A stretch of DNA of 64,000 nucleotides from Nocardia huaxiensis (GCF_013744875.1 NZ_CP059399.1:744001-808000), one strand, 5' to 3'. Numbered from the stretch's first letter, positions 31,435 to 39,855 are shown. Numbers and translations: made by a program. Notes: generated by a model from the sequence alone, not told the origin.

Positions 31435-31461
31435 CTTGTGTCTACTGTTGCGAACAGCAAA

Positions 31462-31476
31462 CGGACACAGTGTCCA
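31462..31476. promoter_or_regulatory. TetR operator candidate O2
   Basis: CGGACA-CAG-TGTCCA, same half-sites and spacing as O1, 42 bp centre to centre (four helical turns), 20 bp before the azoreductase start. Binding here would block transcription or initiation of azoR. Confidence 0.75.
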
Positions 31477-31495
31477 CTTGATTGGAGACCTGCTC

Positions 31496-32143
31496 ATGAC
31501 CACGCTGCTGCACCTCGACTCCAGCGCCCGCCGCAACTCCCTCAGCCGCGAGGTGAGCGCCGCCTTCGCCGACGCCTGGCGCGCCGAGCACCCGAACGGC
31601 CGCTACATCCACCGCGATCTGGCCGCCGACCCCGTCCCCTTCATCGGTGAGGGCTGGACCGAACTCTGCGACCGGGTACTCGCGGCGGGCCGCACCGACT
31701 TGGATCGGCTTGCGGCCCTGGTGGATTCGCCCGCCCAGGTCGAGGCGTGGGCGATCGTCGAACCCCTGCTCACCGAGGTCCGCGCCGCCGACGTGGTGCT
31801 CATCGGCACCCCGATGTACAACTACTCGATCCCGGCCGGCCTCAAGGCGTGGCTGGACCAGATCACCTTCCCGCGAATGTCGTTGGCCCCCACCCGTTTC
31901 GTGGTCGCCACCGCGCGCGGCGGCGCGTACTCCCCGGGCGCGCCCAAGGCGATCTACGACTATCAGGAGCGCTACCTGCGCGACTTCTTCGCCGGTCATT
32001 TCGCCGTCGAGGACACCGTCTTCATCAATGCGGAACTGGGCAATTCGCGGCAGGACCCGAATCTGGCGCACCTGCGCGACCAGCACGACGCGTCCTACGC
32101 CGCCGCCCTCGACACCGCTCGCGCACTCGGCAAGGAGTACTGA
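31496..32143 (+). CDS. azoR: FMN-dependent NADH:quinone/azo oxidoreductase
   Basis: A 215-residue flavodoxin-like protein of the AzoR family, which reduces quinones and azo compounds with NADH. Features are the N-terminal TLLHLDSSARRNSLSREVSA phosphate-binding loop, GTPMYNYSIPAGLKAWLDQI (flavin contact) and TARGGAYSPGAPK. ATG 31496 has GGAGA 7 nt upstream. It is followed after 1 nt by an SMR exporter and controlled by the adjacent TetR, so it probably belongs to an electrophile or drug response. Confidence 0.88.
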   Translation: MTTLLHLDSSARRNSLSREVSAAFADAWRAEHPNGRYIHRDLAADPVPFIGEGWTELCDRVLAAGRTDLDRLAALVDSPAQVEAWAIVEPLLTEVRAADVVLIGTPMYNYSIPAGLKAWLDQITFPRMSLAPTRFVVATARGGAYSPGAPKAIYDYQERYLRDFFAGHFAVEDTVFINAELGNSRQDPNLAHLRDQHDASYAAALDTARALGKEY

Positions 32144-32144
32144 A

Positions 32145-32465
32145 ATGCCCTGGCTCATCCTGGGTTTGGCCGGTCTGGTGGAGATCGCGTGGTCGCAGTC
32201 CATCAAGCCGACCCAGAATTTCACCAAGCCGCTGGCCACGCTCATCTGCCTGGTGCTCATGGCCGGTGCGGTGTACCTGCTGTCGGTGGCCATGCAGTCG
32301 TTGCCGGTCGGGACCGCCTACGCGGTATTCACCGGGATCGGCGCGGTCGGTGCGATCACCATCGGCATCGTGGTGCAGAAGGATCCGCTGTCGGCCGGAC
32401 GCGTGCTGGCGCTGGCCATGATCATCGGCGGCATCGTGCTCGCTCACGCCACCAATCCCGAGTGA
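32145..32465 (+). CDS. Small multidrug resistance family transporter, SugE/Gdx type
   Basis: A 106-residue protein with four transmembrane helices. Glu13 in GLVEIAWSQSIK is the conserved proton/substrate site. The third-helix motif LPVGTAYAVFTGIGAVG matches the SugE/Gdx (guanidinium export) subgroup rather than EmrE/QacE. No guanidine riboswitch is seen upstream; expression should follow the TetR-controlled azoR promoter. Only one SMR gene is present, so it would act as a homodimer. Physiological substrate is inferred. Confidence 0.88.
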   Translation: MPWLILGLAGLVEIAWSQSIKPTQNFTKPLATLICLVLMAGAVYLLSVAMQSLPVGTAYAVFTGIGAVGAITIGIVVQKDPLSAGRVLALAMIIGGIVLAHATNPE

Positions 32466-32495
32466 CGACGCGGTCGGACGGTATCGTTCGCGCCC

Positions 32496-32945
32496 ATGGA
32501 CGTCGCACCTGTTCGGCCTCCGGATCTATCCCAGCGGCCGTTCTTCCTCGCCGTCGAAAGAATCATGGCGGCCTCACCCGACGAGCTCTACCGCATGTGC
32601 ACCCGGCAATTGGGCCTCTGGTTCGCCGATCCCGGTTCGGTGCTCATGCATCAGCCCGCGGTGAACGAGACCTTCTTCTTCACCGCGGGCGGCGGGCATC
32701 CGCACTACGGCCGTTTCCTGAGATTGCTCCCCGAACGCCTCATGGAGGTCACCTGGGTGACCGGCGAAGGCGGCACCGAGGGCGCGGAAACCATTGTCAC
32801 CATTGAACTCTCACCGCACGGCGCGGGCACGGCGCTGCTGCTCACCCATGCCGGATTCCCGAACGCGGCGGCCCGCGACCGGCACGAGAAGGCGTGGCCC
32901 AAAGTTCTGGAGCAGCTGGATCAGCGTGCCACCGCGGCCGTGTGA
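32496..32945 (+). CDS. SRPBCC (AHSA1-like) domain protein
   Basis: A 149-residue protein with the START/Bet v1-like fold of the Activator of Hsp90 ATPase homologue 1 group: ERIMAASPDELYRMCT at the start, RLMEVTWVTGEGG, ELSPHGAGTALLLTHAGFPN in the middle, KAWPKVLEQLDQ at the end. Ligand unknown. TATCGT at 32482-32487, 8 nt before the ATG, suggests its own leaderless transcript, separate from the azoR unit. Confidence 0.78.
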   Translation: MDVAPVRPPDLSQRPFFLAVERIMAASPDELYRMCTRQLGLWFADPGSVLMHQPAVNETFFFTAGGGHPHYGRFLRLLPERLMEVTWVTGEGGTEGAETIVTIELSPHGAGTALLLTHAGFPNAAARDRHEKAWPKVLEQLDQRATAAV

Positions 32946-33016
32946 AGCGCGCCACCGCGACCGCGTGACACGGAGTAGGTTCTAGCGGTGAAGCTTCCGT
33001 AGATGAAAGGACAGTG

Positions 33017-33460
33017 ATGCCCACTCGTAGCGCACGCACCGCGTGGACCGGCGGACTGCAGGACGGTTCCGGACAGGTCGAGCTGGTCAGCTCGGGCGTC
33101 GGCAAGTACGACGTCTCCTTCCCGAAGCGTTCGGCCGACAATGCCGACGGCACCACCAGCCCGGAAGAGCTGATCGCGGCCGCGCACTCCTCCTGCTACT
33201 CGATGGCGCTGTCGGCGCAGATCGGCAATGCCGGTGGCACGCCGCAGAGTCTGGACGTCACCGCCGATGTCACCCTCGGCCCGGACCCGGCCGGCGGCTT
33301 CCGCATCTCCAAGATCAAGCTGACCGTGGTGGGCCGCGCCGCCGGCATCGACGAGGCCGGCTTCCTGGCCGCCGCCGAGGCCGCCAAGGCGGGCTGCCCG
33401 GTGTCGAAGGCGCTCACCGGCGTCGACGACATCGAACTGGATGCCACCTTCGAGGCCTGA
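33017..33460 (+). CDS. OsmC family peroxiredoxin-like protein
   Basis: A 147-residue OsmC/Ohr-type thiol peroxidase. The two redox cysteines are in AAHSSCYSMALSAQ and AKAGCPVSKALTG. The family opening SARTAWTGGLQDGSGQV fits OsmC proper more than Ohr. It is expected to reduce organic hydroperoxides. GAAAGGA precedes the ATG at 33017. A terminator follows directly. Confidence 0.88.
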   Translation: MPTRSARTAWTGGLQDGSGQVELVSSGVGKYDVSFPKRSADNADGTTSPEELIAAAHSSCYSMALSAQIGNAGGTPQSLDVTADVTLGPDPAGGFRISKIKLTVVGRAAGIDEAGFLAAAEAAKAGCPVSKALTGVDDIELDATFEA

Positions 33461-33471
33461 TCCTCCCGGTG

Positions 33472-33509
33472 CCGGTCCGGACGCCGCACTGCGATTCCGT
33501 CCGGACCGG
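33472..33509 (+). terminator. Terminator of osmC
   Basis: A perfect 12-bp stem CCGGTCCGGACG / CGTCCGGACCGG around a 14-nt loop, 11 bp after the stop. Confidence 0.8.
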
Positions 33510-33656
33510 ATAACCGGCGCTCTCTGCGAAAGTCCTTCCTGAACTGCGGTTTTCGGTGTCCGATCGACCGGAGCCGGACAATCGCCGCCCGTTTCGCCCG
33601 CCCCGGATTCCTACTCTCCGATCAGCGACAAAAGCTGCATTCGGAGGGGGAAGACA

Positions 33657-34970
33657 ATGGGGAAAACGGCGACCATAGCGGTTCCGGAAGAGGGGCGGGG
33701 GGCCGATTCACTACCGCGCGTACTCGCGCTGGACGCGGCCCGCGCCATTGCGGTGCTCGGCATGTTCGCGGTTCATATGGGTCCGAGTACGGAGCTGTCG
33801 GACCAGGCCTCGTGGCTGAGTGTGTTCGAGGGCCGGGCATCGGCACTGTTCGCCGTGCTCGCCGGCGTATCGGTGGCGCTGCTGTCCGGCGGCGACCGGC
33901 CCACGCGTGATCGGACCCGGCTCGGCGCGCTGCGGATCGCGGTGCGCGCGGTGCTCGTCGTGCTGGTGGGTCTCGCACTGGCGCAACTGGAGTCGAGCAT
34001 CGGGGTCCTGATCATCCTGGTCTACTACGGCCTGTTCTTCCTGTGCGCGCTGCCGCTGCTGCGCTTGCGGGGGCGGACTCTGGCGCTGATCGCGGTGGTG
34101 TGGGCGGTCGCCGGGCCCGTCGTGTCGTTTCTGATTCGAAGCCCCATGGAGACGACCTACCTGGGGAATCCGACCTTCGACATGTTCACGTCGCTGACGG
34201 GCGTACGGGCGCTGGCCGAATCGCTGCTGCTCACCGGCATCTACCCGGTGATGACCTGGATGCCGTTCATCATTGCCGGAATGGCCCTGGGCCGCATCGG
34301 AATCCGGTCGGTGCGACCGGCCGCGGTGATCGGGCTGGGAGCCGTGCTCGCGGTGCTCGGACACGGCGGATCCTGGGTGGCGCAGCAGGTGCTGGGCGGA
34401 CGCGACCGCCTCGTCGAAGTGATGCTGCCGGAAGCCGCCGAATTGGGGCTCTCCGACTCCTACCTGGACCTCGTGCTCGATGGGAGCAGCTTCGGCACGG
34501 TGGGCACCAACAGCTGGTGGTGGCTGACGATCGACACGCCGCACAGCGGGACGCCGTTCGACATCTTCGCGGTCACCGGCTCGGCACTGCTGGTGATCGG
34601 CGTGCTGCTGCTGGTCACCCCGCGAGCACACATGGCGCTGCGGCCCTTGATCAGTGCCGGTTCCTGCGCGCTGTCGCTCTACATCCTGCATCTGGTGGCG
34701 CTCTGGGTGCTCGCGCCGCTGCCCGACTACAGCGCGATCATCGACTACGCCTCGCTCGAGGAACTTCCTCCGCCGCCCAGCGGAATTCACGAGCCGGGAT
34801 GGTCGATGCTGGGGTTGGTGGCGATCGGCGGGGTGGTGCTGGCGACCCTGTGGCGTAGCGTCTTCCGCCGCGGTCCGGCGGAATGGCTGCTCCACGGCGT
34901 CAGCCTCGGTATCGCGAAACGGGTCGTGCCGGTTGCCGAGCGGCGCCGCCGCCGGGAACTCGCACAGTAG
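33657..34970 (+). CDS. Membrane acyltransferase-like protein (DUF1624/DUF418 type), copy 1
   Basis: A 437-residue protein with about ten transmembrane helices. The N-terminus RVLALDAARAIAVLGMFAVH is the conserved first helix of the heparan-alpha-glucosaminide N-acetyltransferase/DUF418 superfamily, with the helix-one His present. The C-terminal SAGSCALSLYILHLVALWVL is also typical. The function is unknown; such proteins may acylate cell-envelope glycans. ATG 33657 follows GGAGGGGGAAG. It is a tandem paralogue of the next gene; SWWWLT and the PHSGTPF motif are shared. Confidence 0.75.
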   Translation: MGKTATIAVPEEGRGADSLPRVLALDAARAIAVLGMFAVHMGPSTELSDQASWLSVFEGRASALFAVLAGVSVALLSGGDRPTRDRTRLGALRIAVRAVLVVLVGLALAQLESSIGVLIILVYYGLFFLCALPLLRLRGRTLALIAVVWAVAGPVVSFLIRSPMETTYLGNPTFDMFTSLTGVRALAESLLLTGIYPVMTWMPFIIAGMALGRIGIRSVRPAAVIGLGAVLAVLGHGGSWVAQQVLGGRDRLVEVMLPEAAELGLSDSYLDLVLDGSSFGTVGTNSWWWLTIDTPHSGTPFDIFAVTGSALLVIGVLLLVTPRAHMALRPLISAGSCALSLYILHLVALWVLAPLPDYSAIIDYASLEELPPPPSGIHEPGWSMLGLVAIGGVVLATLWRSVFRRGPAEWLLHGVSLGIAKRVVPVAERRRRRELAQ

Positions 34971-35094
34971 GAGCATAGGAGTGGTCCCCGGCTGAATCCA
35001 TTGTTGGCCGGGGGTTAACTATTTCGTCTATTTATTGCGGATAAACAGGGATCGGCCTCGCCATGCGTACGTTTTCGCAGCTAGCGTCGTAATC

Positions 35095-36354
35095 GTGGTT
35101 GAAACCGTGATTGAGAAGGCTGATGCTGGAAGTTCGCTTCCGCGTGTGCTCGCGCTCGATGCGGCACGCGGAATCGCGGTGCTCGGTATGTTCGCGGTGC
35201 ATGTGGGACCGCAGGGCGACATGCCTGGAGCCTCCTGGCTGACCGTTTTCGCGGGCCGCTCGGCTGCCCTGTTCGCGGTGCTCGCGGGCGTCTCCCTGGC
35301 ACTGCTCTCCGGCGGTGATCGCCCCTACACCGGAATCGCGGCCCGCCGCAGCATCGTTCGCATCGCCGCGCGGGCGGTGCTCATCGCCCTGCTGGGTCTC
35401 GCACTGGCGCAACTGCATTCCGGTATCGGGATCATGCTCATCCTGGCCTACTACGGGCTCTACTTCCTGCTGGCCCTGCCGCTGCTGCGGCTGTCCGCGC
35501 GCACGCTCGCGCTGCTGGCGGCGGGGTGGGCGGTCGCGGGACCCGTCGTGTCCTTCTTGATCCGAAGTCATATGGAGCAGAACAGTTTCGGTGGCAGCCC
35601 CAGCTTCGAGATGCTCACCTCGTGGTCGGGCGTACGGGAGGCGGCCGAGATGCTGGTGCTCACCGGCGCGTATCCGGCGCTGACCTGGATGCCCTTCGTC
35701 CTGGCCGGAATGGCGTTGGGCCGGTGGGGAATCCGCGCGGCCCGCCCACTGCCGGTGATCGTGACGGGTGCGGGTCTGGCCTTGCTCGGTTACGGCGGAT
35801 CGTGGCTGCTGCAGCATCCCGGCGGCGGCCGCGCGCAGCTGCTCGACCTGCTCACGAGCGCGCTGGCCACGAACGGCGGCACCGATATCGACGCGGGACA
35901 GATCATCGATGCGGGCAGCTTCGGCGCGGTATCCACCACGAGCTGGTGGTGGCTGACGGTCGCCACCCCGCACAGCGGCACCCCGTTCGAGATCGTGGGT
36001 GCGATCGGTGTGGCGTTCCTGGTGATCGGCGTCCTGCTGGCGGTCGTGCCGCGAGCGGAAACGGCGCTGCGGCCCCTGATCTACGCCGGTTCGTGCGCGC
36101 TGAGCCTCTACATCCTGCAGGTGGTGGCGGTCAGCGTGCTGGTGCCGATTCCGGATCCGGATGCCATCGAGCTGCCGTCCGGCATCCATGCCCCGGGCTG
36201 GGAACTGCTGGCGCTGCTGGCCATCGGCGCACTGCTCGCGGCAACCCTGTGGCGCAGCGTCTTCCGCCGCGGTCCGGCGGAATTGCTGCTCCACAGGGTC
36301 AGCATGGGTCTTACGAAAGCGCTTGTGCCCGATCCCGCGTCGCGAATTCGGTGA
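35095..36354 (+). CDS. Membrane acyltransferase-like protein, copy 2
   Basis: A 419-residue paralogue of the preceding gene, with the same helix layout: RVLALDAARGIAVLGMFAVH at the N-terminus and YAGSCALSLYILQVVAVSVL near the C-terminus. The start is taken as GTG 35095 because TAGCGT at 35082-35087 stands 7 nt upstream (leaderless); the frame is open to 35035. Unlike copy 1 it therefore has its own promoter. Its last 44 bp overlap the end of convergent cbtA. Confidence 0.75.
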   Translation: MVETVIEKADAGSSLPRVLALDAARGIAVLGMFAVHVGPQGDMPGASWLTVFAGRSAALFAVLAGVSLALLSGGDRPYTGIAARRSIVRIAARAVLIALLGLALAQLHSGIGIMLILAYYGLYFLLALPLLRLSARTLALLAAGWAVAGPVVSFLIRSHMEQNSFGGSPSFEMLTSWSGVREAAEMLVLTGAYPALTWMPFVLAGMALGRWGIRAARPLPVIVTGAGLALLGYGGSWLLQHPGGGRAQLLDLLTSALATNGGTDIDAGQIIDAGSFGAVSTTSWWWLTVATPHSGTPFEIVGAIGVAFLVIGVLLAVVPRAETALRPLIYAGSCALSLYILQVVAVSVLVPIPDPDAIELPSGIHAPGWELLALLAIGALLAATLWRSVFRRGPAELLLHRVSMGLTKALVPDPASRIR

Positions 36355-37105
36355 GCGCCGCGAAGGCCAGCCCGAGTGCGATCCACAGCGTGGCGGTCTG
36401 CGCCAGCGAGGACACCCGGAACTCCCACAGCAGCGTGGCCGGGAAGTCGGACTTCACCTCGTTGACGCCCGGCAGCGCGATGTAGCCGATGGCGACGACA
36501 AGGACGAACGCCGCCACTCCGCCGATGAAACGCACTGTGTCCAGCTGCTTTTCGAGCAGCTTGTACACGTACACGCCCACCCCGACGGCGGCGAAGCCGA
36601 GCAGCACCGACGCGAACCACAACCAGGTGCGGTCGGTGATGGTCTCCGGATCGCCCACGGCGGGCGGATTGGCCGGGTACTTGAAGAACGGCACCAGGGT
36701 GTACGCCACCCAGCCGCCGGCCGCGAGACCGAGCGCGAGCTTCGTCCCCGACATGGTGGTGTACCGGCGCGCCACATTCGCGGCGACCGCGTAGATCGCG
36801 CCGAGGGCCAGTCCGGCCAGGCTCAGCGCCAGGAACAATCCGAACTTCTGTCCGGTCCGGCTCACGAGGGGTTCTTCCTCGTCGCCGTGCGAATGCCCAC
36901 CGGTCTCGGTGGACTCGTGCGAATGCCCGTCCGTGGCGGGCTGGGACTGAGCTTCCTCGATGGCGATGGCCGCGTTGATCTTCGGTTCTCCGATGAAGAA
37001 TCCGACGGTGCCGGCGAGCAGGCCGGCGATGAGGCCGGCCAGCAAGCCACGCAGCAACAGCGTCTTGAGTGAACCCGTCAGTTCGGCGGAATCACTCAGT
37101 GGCAC
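36311..37105 (-). CDS. cbtA: CbtA family cobalt transporter subunit
   Basis: A 264-residue membrane protein with five to six helices. A His/Glu-rich loop (GHSHESTETGGHSHGDEEEP, about residues 60-80) follows the first helix and should bind metal. CbtA with CbtB is a predicted cobalt uptake system tied to B12 riboswitches. The GTG start at 37105 overlaps cbtB by 10 nt. The 3' end overlaps the opposite-strand acyltransferase-like gene by 44 bp, which is unusual for convergent genes. Confidence 0.85.
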   Translation of the reverse strand: MPLSDSAELTGSLKTLLLRGLLAGLIAGLLAGTVGFFIGEPKINAAIAIEEAQSQPATDGHSHESTETGGHSHGDEEEPLVSRTGQKFGLFLALSLAGLALGAIYAVAANVARRYTTMSGTKLALGLAAGGWVAYTLVPFFKYPANPPAVGDPETITDRTWLWFASVLLGFAAVGVGVYVYKLLEKQLDTVRFIGGVAAFVLVVAIGYIALPGVNEVKSDFPATLLWEFRVSSLAQTATLWIALGLAFAALTEFATRDRAQALS

Positions 37106-37290
37106 GGCACGCCCAGCAGGTGTCGTCCGTCGTGCATGAGCTCGTGCATGAACATGCCGCTGCGCGAGATGGCGCCCTGATCGAAGCCGACCAGGTACAG
37201 CGTGAGCAGTGCGAAGAGAACGACCGCGGCGGAAACGAGCAGCGCCTTGAGGGCGTCGCCTTCCCGGCTGGGGTTGTGGACGATAGCCAT
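37096..37290 (-). CDS. cbtB: CbtB family cobalt transporter small subunit
   Basis: A 64-residue protein with one transmembrane helix (ALKALLVSAAVVLFALLTLY) and a C-terminal His-rich motif MFMHELMHDGRHLLGVPCH typical of CbtB. Ideal GAAGGAGG ribosome site before the ATG at 37290. It is preceded by a cobalamin riboswitch, so cobalt import should drop when B12 is sufficient. Operon cbtB-cbtA. Confidence 0.9.
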   Translation of the reverse strand: MAIVHNPSREGDALKALLVSAAVVLFALLTLYLVGFDQGAISRSGMFMHELMHDGRHLLGVPCH

Positions 37291-37330
37291 TCGAGCCTCC
37301 TTCGGGATTTCGCGTCCCGTCGAGTTGGGT

Positions 37331-37437
37331 GCGACGGTTCCGGTGTCTGGCTCTCCCGGCACCCGAACTGCTCGAAATGCTTGGATTACAGTGGCGCGAC
37401 CGCCCCGGATTCCCACCGGGTTACACGTCACCGTCGC
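37331..37437 (-). promoter_or_regulatory. Cobalamin riboswitch (compact)
   Basis: On the minus strand the leader of cbtB contains the B12-riboswitch core: CCGGTGGGAATCCGG, then GGTCGCGCCACTGT, and the B12-box-like GAGCCAGACACC. Arms GCGACGGT and ACCGTCGC (37430-37437 and 37331-37338) close an 8-bp P1 stem about 107 nt long overall, which is short for the class. A small hairpin (GGGA-CGCGAAA-TCCC) lies just before the ribosome site and could be the expression platform partner. Confidence 0.9.
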
Positions 37438-37493
37438 TTACTTCACCCCGAAGAGTGACATCCGAGCTGGCCCGGCGTCAATATGAGGCCCTA

Positions 37494-37805
37494 TCAGGCG
37501 TTCTTCGCCGCCACATCGAGGACGACCTCGAATTCGAGCAGGGACGCGCCCGTGGAGACCGGCTTGCGATCCGAACCGGCGTGCGCGGCGCGCGCCGGGC
37601 CGTCGCGCCAGGCGGCGAAGGAGTCCTCGGAATCCCACTGCGTGACAACGAAGTAGCGGTTGTCGCCCGCGACGGGGCGCAGCAGCTGGAAGCCGAGGAA
37701 TCCGGGCGAGTTCTCCACGGCGTGCGCACGCGCGGCGAAGCGGCTCTCCAGTTCGGGGCCCGCGCCCTCGGGAACCTCGATTGCGTTGATCTTGACGACT
37801 GCCAT
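37494..37805 (-). CDS. mhuD: Heme-degrading monooxygenase MhuD
   Basis: A 103-residue ABM-fold dimeric haem-degrading enzyme closely matching M. tuberculosis MhuD (Rv3592), which opens haem to mycobilin and frees iron. The key residues Asn7 (VVKINAIEV), Trp66 and His75 (AAHAG) are all at the same positions. TAGCCT lies 6 nt before the ATG at 37805 on the minus strand, suggesting a leaderless message. It is divergent from the hydrolase gene, as are Rv3592/Rv3591c. Confidence 0.92.
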   Translation of the reverse strand: MAVVKINAIEVPEGAGPELESRFAARAHAVENSPGFLGFQLLRPVAGDNRYFVVTQWDSEDSFAAWRDGPARAAHAGSDRKPVSTGASLLEFEVVLDVAAKNA

Positions 37806-37847
37806 GGGTCGAGGCTACCTCGCACGGCGGGGGAGAAAGGGAGCGAT

Positions 37848-38603
37848 ATGGTCTGCGAGATGTTGTACGACGAAGGCGGCTCGGGCACACCGATTCTGCT
37901 GCTGCACGGGTTGATGGGCAGTGCTCGCACATGGCGTTCGCACCTGGACTGGTTGCGCGAGTTCGGGCATGTGTACACCTTCGACGCGGCCGGGCACGGA
38001 CGTCCCGCACCGGCGGAGCTGACCACCGAGGCGTTCGTGGACGATCTCGCCCGGGCCACCGCGGCGATCACCGAACCCATGGTGGTGATCGGACATTCGA
38101 TGGGCGCGCTGCACGGATGGGTTTTCACCGCGGCTCATCCCGAGCGTGTCCGCGCGCTCGTGGTCGAGGACATCGCGCCGGATTTCCGCGGGCGCACCGC
38201 CGCGAACTGGGCGGCCATGATCGCGGCCTGGCCGCAGCCGTTTCCGGACGCGGATTCCGTGCTGGATTTCTTCGGCCCGGTGGCCGGTCGCTACTTCCTC
38301 GACTCGTTCACGCACGGCCCCGACGGCTATCGCCTGCACGGCGAGGTGCCGACCTTCCGCGATATCTCCGAGGAGTGGGGTTCGCGCGATTTCTGGGCGC
38401 AGTGGCAGTCGATCACCGTCCCGGCGCTGCTCATCGAGGGTGAGCACACCATCACCCCGCCGGGTCAGATGCGGGAGATGGCCGCGGTGCATCCGAATGC
38501 CCGGCATGTGGTGATCGCGGACGCCGGGCATCTCGTGCACGACGATCAACCCGCTGCCTACCGGGCCGAAGTCGAGGGGTTTCTGCGCCGCGTCCGCATT
38601 TGA
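37848..38603 (+). CDS. Alpha/beta hydrolase
   Basis: A 251-residue hydrolase, counterpart of Rv3591c. The catalytic triad is visible: Ser in VVIGHSMGALHGW, an Asp/Glu after strand 6 (IEGEHTI region) and His in DAGHLVHDDQP; the oxyanion motif is LLLHGLMGSARTW. No signal peptide. GGGAGAAAGGGAG precedes the ATG at 37848. Substrate unknown. Confidence 0.85.
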   Translation: MVCEMLYDEGGSGTPILLLHGLMGSARTWRSHLDWLREFGHVYTFDAAGHGRPAPAELTTEAFVDDLARATAAITEPMVVIGHSMGALHGWVFTAAHPERVRALVVEDIAPDFRGRTAANWAAMIAAWPQPFPDADSVLDFFGPVAGRYFLDSFTHGPDGYRLHGEVPTFRDISEEWGSRDFWAQWQSITVPALLIEGEHTITPPGQMREMAAVHPNARHVVIADAGHLVHDDQPAAYRAEVEGFLRRVRI

Positions 38604-38681
38604 GGGCGGGTGCCTTCAGTCATCGGTGGGTCGCGTCGTATGCTCGGCTCGCACGCCAACTCGAACGAATGGTGACCACCG

Positions 38682-39854
38682 ATGATCGACTTCACGATTC
38701 CTGCCGAACTCGCCGCCGAACGTGACCGGGTGCGGCAGTTCGTCATCGACAAGATCGTTCCCTTCGAGCGCGATCCCCGCCTGACCGCGCACGGCCCCAA
38801 TGACGAATTGCGCCAGGAACTGGTCGAACTCGCGCGCGCCGAAGGCCTGCTGACCGTTCAGGCCCCCAAGGAGCTGGGCGGTCGCGGCCTCACCCACGTC
38901 GAGCAGGCCGTGCTCTACGAGGCCTCCGGCTGGTCCACGCTGGGCCCGGTCGCCATGAACTGCGCCGCCCCCGACGAGGGCAATATGTTCCTGCTCTCCA
39001 AGATCGCCGACGAGGAGCAGACCAAGCGCTACCTGCAGCCGGTCATCGACGGCCACCAGCGCTCCGTCTTCGCCATGACCGAGCCCGGCGGCGCCGGCTC
39101 CGACCCCAACCAGCTCGCCACCGCGGCCACCTTCGACGGCGAGAACTTCACCATCAACGGCCGCAAATGGCTGATCACCGGCGCCGACGGCGCGAAGACC
39201 TGGATCATCATGGCGCGTCTGGCCGCCAACCCGCACCTGCCCGAGGGTCCGACCCTGTTCCTCTGCGACGGCGACCAGCCCGGCATCGTCATCGAACGCA
39301 TCATGAACACCATGGACCGCAACTACGTCGGCGGCCACGCGGTGGTGAACTTCGAAAACCTGGTGCTGCCAAAGGATTCCGTGCTCGGCGAGACCGGCCA
39401 GGCGCTGCGCTACGCCCAGCTGCGCCTGGCCCCCGCGCGCCTCACGCACTGCATGCGCTGGCTCGGCGCGGCCGAACGCGCCCAGGCCATCGCCATCGAC
39501 TACGCCAAGACCCGCACCGCCTTCGGCAAGCCCATCGGCGAGCACCAGGGTGTGTCGTTCCTGTTGGCGGACAACGAGATCGCGCTGCACCAGTGCCGCC
39601 TCACCATCTGGCACGCCTGCTGGCTGATGGATCAGGGCGAGAAGGCGCGGCACGAGTCCTCCATCGCCAAATCCTATGTCTCCGAAGAACTTTTCAAGGT
39701 GACCGACCGCTGCGTGCAGGTGCTCGGCGGCATCGGCATCTCCGACGAGACCGTGGTGGAGATGATCTTCCGCGACATGCGCGCCTTCCGCCTCTACGAT
39801 GGCCCCACCGAGGTCCACAAGTACGCGATCGGACGTCAGATCCTGAGGGGGTAG
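38682..39854 (+). CDS. Acyl-CoA dehydrogenase
   Basis: A 390-residue FAD-dependent acyl-CoA dehydrogenase. Motifs are FAMTEPGGAGSDPNQLATAA, NGRKWLITGADGAKTW and the C-terminal RCVQVLGGIGISDETVVEMI followed by RDMRAFRLYDGPTEVHKYAI. It resembles the ACAD10/11-like group. The ATG 38682 is 11 nt after a weak AACGAATGG. It is separated from an enoyl-CoA hydratase gene by a hydrolase fragment, so a beta-oxidation role is likely but the chain is unknown. Confidence 0.88.
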   Translation: MIDFTIPAELAAERDRVRQFVIDKIVPFERDPRLTAHGPNDELRQELVELARAEGLLTVQAPKELGGRGLTHVEQAVLYEASGWSTLGPVAMNCAAPDEGNMFLLSKIADEEQTKRYLQPVIDGHQRSVFAMTEPGGAGSDPNQLATAATFDGENFTINGRKWLITGADGAKTWIIMARLAANPHLPEGPTLFLCDGDQPGIVIERIMNTMDRNYVGGHAVVNFENLVLPKDSVLGETGQALRYAQLRLAPARLTHCMRWLGAAERAQAIAIDYAKTRTAFGKPIGEHQGVSFLLADNEIALHQCRLTIWHACWLMDQGEKARHESSIAKSYVSEELFKVTDRCVQVLGGIGISDETVVEMIFRDMRAFRLYDGPTEVHKYAIGRQILRG

Positions 39855-39855
39855 C

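Noticed and set aside
31390..31435. GTG 31435 as the start of the TetR gene
   Set aside because: It falls inside the operator palindrome and would add residues not typical of the family; ATG 31390 is more plausible.
32100..32145. Guanidine riboswitch before the SugE-type gene
   Set aside because: Only 1 nt separates azoR from this gene and no guanidine aptamer motif is present in either leader.
34970..35095. A missing start of the second acyltransferase-like gene at 35035
   Set aside because: The upstream residues MRINRDRPRHAYVF are not shared with the paralogue, and the -10 hexamer lies inside that stretch.
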